In this document: positions 61,599 through 64,000 of the stretch, one piece after another
Layout: the number at the start of each line of letters is the position of its first letter
How positions within the stretch are numbered: position 1 is the first letter of the stretch
Assembly: GCF_003336245.1 (NCBI RefSeq)
Contig: NZ_QPHM01000001.1
Span: forward strand, 2,856,113 to 2,920,112
From: Haloplanus salinus
GTDB taxonomy: Archaea; Halobacteriota; Halobacteria; Halobacteriales; Haloferacaceae
Length of the DNA stretch: 64,000 bases
Reading direction: 5' to 3'
Notes under the pieces: model-generated
Databases searched by the model: none
Seen by the model: only the letters and a program-made list of their open reading frames with translations
Told to the model about the DNA's origin: nothing
Position numbers and translations under genes: made by a program

Positions 61599-63200
61599 TT
61601 ACGCGGCGTCGTTCGTCGTGGACCCGTCGGCGTCGCTCTCTGTGGGGACCGGTTCCTCCGCGTCGGCCACGTCGGCCGCGTCGGCCGCGTCGGCCACGTC
61701 GGCCGCGTCGGCCGCGTCGGCCACGTCGGCCGCGTCGGCCCACCCCCGCCGCGCCGCGAGCGACTCCCGAAGTCGCGTCGCGAGCGTCGCTCGCAGGTCG
61801 TCGGCGTCGGCGTCGGCCACGTCGACGGCGGCGGCGTCGCTACCGACGAGCGAGAGGGATCCCGCGGTGTCGGCGGTGACGGTCGCCACGCTCCACCGCC
61901 GCTGGAAGGGCGTCCGCGAGTCGATGACCGTCTGTATGCGGTAGTACGGCACCACCTTGATCCGTCGGCGAAGGAAGCCGTTGCGCGTGGCCAAGTGACG
62001 CTCGCCGAGCCAGTAGCCGCGGTGGCGCCACTTGAGGTGGGCGGCGACCGGCGCGAGGAGCGCGAGCGGGACTGGCGCGTAGGGCGGCCACGGGAGCACC
62101 CCCGCTGTGACGGCCTCGACGCCGTACAGAAGCGCCGTGAGGCCCCCGAGCACGAGGAGATAGCGGACGGCATAGCGGCGACGGACGCGTTTCGGCGGCC
62201 GGCGGAAGTCGGGCGTACCGAACGACTCGATCCGGTTCGCGAGGGCGAACACCCGGTCCCGGCGGGCGAGAGGGACGGCCGCCTCCGAGCCGCTCTCGCC
62301 GCTCCCGGGGGCGTACCCCGCCGTCTCGATCCGGAGCGACGCGAAGCCGAAGTACCGCTTCAGCGGGTCGTCGACGACGGTCAGCGTCTGGACCTTATCG
62401 AGCGGGATGGAGCCGTCGTACCGCCGCAACAGCCCGCGTTCGTACTGGAGTTCGTCCCCGACCTGCGTCAGCCGGAACCCGTAGTAGTTGAGGATGGCCG
62501 CCGCCGCGCCGGCGCCCCACGAGACGAGGAGGACGGCGAGGGCGACGGCGACGACGCCGACGGCGACGACGGCGATTCCCGCCCCCGACGGGACGACTGA
62601 CGACACCGCGGGGACGCTCCCCGAGACGAGAACGAAGAGGAGGCCCGGAATCCGCACGTCAAAGGAGAGGGCGCCGACGAGCGCGAGTTCGCGCGACGTG
62701 AGCGCGAACAGTTCGTCGGCCGGGGGTTCGGGCTCACCCTCTTCGCTCCCCTCGACGCCGCGTTTCAAGCGCCCGATTTCGCGCTGAAGGCGTTTGGCCT
62801 CCTCGAAGTCGACGAAGCGGAGCGAGGCCTCCGTCTCGCTCCCGCCGGCCGTCTCGAAGTCGACCGCTGCGATATCGAGAAACCGCTGGACGACGTTCCG
62901 GCTGATGTCGACGTTCTGGACCCGGCGAATGGGGATCTCGCGGTTCCGGCGCGAGATCACCCCCGAGCGGATGTCGAGCGTCTCGGCGCCTAAGTCGTAC
63001 TCGAACCGCTGGTAGTAGGCCACCTCGTACGCGATCAGCGCGAGGAGTGCGAGGCCGACGAGGGCGACGCCGACGACGCCGCCCGCCGGGCCAAACGCCG
63101 CCGACGCCCCCGAGGAGAGGACGACGGCGGTGAAGACGATGCTGCCCCCGCGCTCGACGACGCGATACGGGACCGAGAGCGGCGAGAGCGTCCGAGTCAT
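61599..63200 (-). CDS. PH-domain (bPH2/YdbT-like) membrane protein
   Basis: The 533-residue protein has three bPH2 units, recognised by repeated patterns (TLDIRSGVISRRNREIPIRR, LQYERGLLRRYDGSIPLDKV, LATRNGFLRRRIKVVPYYRI), separated by pairs of hydrophobic segments. This is the YdbT architecture. The C-terminal tail is low complexity (ADAADVADAADAADVADA), from a 9-bp DNA repeat. It lies 37 bases downstream of a smaller PH protein (YdbS-like), with which it forms the usual pair. The molecular function of the pair is unknown. Confidence 0.88.
   Translation of the reverse strand: MTRTLSPLSVPYRVVERGGSIVFTAVVLSSGASAAFGPAGGVVGVALVGLALLALIAYEVAYYQRFEYDLGAETLDIRSGVISRRNREIPIRRVQNVDISRNVVQRFLDIAAVDFETAGGSETEASLRFVDFEEAKRLQREIGRLKRGVEGSEEGEPEPPADELFALTSRELALVGALSFDVRIPGLLFVLVSGSVPAVSSVVPSGAGIAVVAVGVVAVALAVLLVSWGAGAAAAILNYYGFRLTQVGDELQYERGLLRRYDGSIPLDKVQTLTVVDDPLKRYFGFASLRIETAGYAPGSGESGSEAAVPLARRDRVFALANRIESFGTPDFRRPPKRVRRRYAVRYLLVLGGLTALLYGVEAVTAGVLPWPPYAPVPLALLAPVAAHLKWRHRGYWLGERHLATRNGFLRRRIKVVPYYRIQTVIDSRTPFQRRWSVATVTADTAGSLSLVGSDAAAVDVADADADDLRATLATRLRESLAARRGWADAADVADAADAADVADAADAADVADAEEPVPTESDADGSTTNDAA
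61663..61740. repeat. 9-bp tandem repeat in the PH-protein tail
   Basis: The unit GTCGGCCGC (or GTCGGCCAC) is repeated eight to nine times in frame, encoding the Ala-Asp-Ala/Val repeats near the C-terminus on the minus strand. It should vary in copy number between relatives. Confidence 0.85.
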
Positions 63201-63237
63201 CGGTGTCGTCTCGACCCGCGGCGCCGGAGCGGTCGTT

Positions 63238-63699
63238 TCATACCGCGTCCTCGCCCTCGGCGCGGATGGCGAGTCGCTTCAGCCGTTCCCGCAGGTCGTC
63301 GGCACCGGCGGGCGTCAGCCCCGGTACCGTCACGTCCGCGCCGCGGGAGCCGGCGGTGTAAACGACGGTGCTCGCGAGGCCGATCAGCCGCTCGGCCGGA
63401 CCGCGCGAGGAGTCGACGTGTTGGATGCGGACGAACGGGACGACGGTCCGCACACGGGTGAAGACGCCGCGTTCGAGATAGAGGGCGTCGTCCCGTACCT
63501 CGTATCGCCAGACCCGATACCGGAGGAGCGCGGCCCCGACGCCGACGAGGAGGAAGACGGCGAAGACGGCGACCGGCACCCACGCGGGCAGGGAGAGGGC
63601 GAATCGGCCCACCGCGAAGACGACGAGGCCGAGGACGGTGGCCGTGATGGCGGCCTGGACCGCCCAGACGACGCGAACCCGTGGGTGGAGCCGGTTCAT
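63238..63699 (-). CDS. Small PH-domain (bPH2/YdbS-like) membrane protein
   Basis: The 153-residue protein (ATG at 63699) has two membrane segments (VVWAVQAAITATVLGLVVF and VPVAVFAVFLLVGVGAALL) and one bPH2 unit (YEVRDDALYLERGVFTRVRT, then VVPFVRIQHVDSSRG). It precedes the larger three-unit PH protein on the same strand, the standard YdbS-YdbT order. An ATG six codons upstream exists but adds only a basic leader. Confidence 0.87.
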   Translation of the reverse strand: MNRLHPRVRVVWAVQAAITATVLGLVVFAVGRFALSLPAWVPVAVFAVFLLVGVGAALLRYRVWRYEVRDDALYLERGVFTRVRTVVPFVRIQHVDSSRGPAERLIGLASTVVYTAGSRGADVTVPGLTPAGADDLRERLKRLAIRAEGEDAV

Positions 63700-63864
63700 C
63701 GTCTCCCCCCGCCGCAACGGTCGAACATACTAACGGCTTCCGGTCGGCGATTCAAATAGGTGCCGGGCACGGTGTGTCGGCCCGTGCGATCGACCGGACC
63801 CGCGTCCCGACGGGTTACCGAGACGGCACGGCGAGCCACCCGCGACGACGGACGAGACGCCGGA

Positions 63865-64000
63865 TCACAGCGCGTCGAGCAACGCGTCTACGTCTCCGGC
63901 GGTGTTGAAGACGTGGACCGACGCCCGCACCGCGTCGGGATACGGCAGCGAGCGGACGTGAACGCCTTCGTCGGCGAGACGCTCGACCAGTCCCGCGGGG
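63865..64000 (-). CDS. Class V aminotransferase, C-terminal end
   Basis: Only the last 44 residues are in the window. They read ADEGVHVRSLPYPDAVRASV and HVFNTAGDVDALLDAL, matching the C-terminal domain of class V aminotransferases (cysteine desulfurase-like), where R-x-S-x-x-x-(F/Y)-N-T-x-x-D is conserved. The active-site lysine and the exact enzyme type lie beyond the edge. Confidence 0.7.
   Translation of the reverse strand, partial: PAGLVERLADEGVHVRSLPYPDAVRASVHVFNTAGDVDALLDAL

Noticed and set aside
61146-62600. A 484-codon plus-strand frame across the ABC permease and PH gene
   Set aside because: The translation is arginine-rich and repetitive, overlaps two well-supported genes and is a product of GC-rich codon bias.

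Overview
The window is haloarchaeal chromosome (class Halobacteria; the genus cannot be decided from sequence alone). The flanks are GC-rich, the proteins are acidic, promoters are archaeal TATA-type with apparently leaderless starts, and families such as HTH-10 regulators, halobacterial transducers and DUF7342-like winged helices are present. The flanks (about 1-7,017 and 59,752-64,000) hold ordinary genes: the N-terminus of a transducer, msrA, a NAD(P)-binding oxidoreductase, a BtuF-like protein, a decayed HTH-10 regulator, an MFS transporter, an ABC exporter pair, two PH-domain membrane proteins and the end of a class V aminotransferase.

Between them lies an integrated element of about 52.7 kb. 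Its right end is the 3' part of tRNA-Arg(TCG) (59,677-59,751, minus strand). A 27-nt near-copy of that tRNA end lies at 7,018-7,044, followed by a tyrosine recombinase. Most of the element is AT-richer than the flanks and is packed with defence-type genes.

Layout of the element: (a) 7.2-15.8 kb: integrase, a HEPN-like protein, a membrane-anchored Mrr-like nuclease, a large protein with two PD-(D/E)XK-like sites and several small genes. (b) 15.9-27.3 kb: a co-directional cluster HerA / unknown / small ORF / NurA / Rad50 / Mre11 / small ORF / PLD-ATPase, diverging from a CARF-type winged-helix regulator; a perfect inverted repeat lies between the two promoters. (c) 27.3-36 kb: a gene-free stretch with palindromes, small genes, a PIN protein with its partner, a uracil-DNA-glycosylase-like protein, and a DUF2971 gene split cleanly by an IS5-type insertion with an 8-bp target duplication. 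(d) 36.2-39.3 kb: a GC-rich RecA-like / small protein / family B polymerase cassette. (e) 40.2-52.7 kb: queD-queE-small ORF-queC on the minus strand, then a tight eight-gene plus-strand operon: QueF, a DpdA-like transglycosylase, a winged-helix protein, a small P-loop ATPase, a 1,322-aa BrxC/PglY-like ATPase, a PglZ-like protein, a HerA-like ATPase and a GNAT acetyltransferase. (f) 53-59.4 kb: a PglZ fragment, a PD-(D/E)XK nuclease, a broken SNF2/RapA-like helicase and a winged-helix pair with a decayed second member.

The most notable proposal is region (e). It looks like a 7-deazaguanine DNA-modification system: QueD/E/C make preQ0, QueF should reduce it to preQ1, and DpdA should insert it into DNA. 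It shares one operon with BREX-like ATPase/PglZ/HerA partners in place of a methyltransferase. Region (b) is a second candidate system: a mobile end-resection machine (Mre11-Rad50-NurA-HerA) with a PLD-ATPase under a possible nucleotide-sensing regulator.
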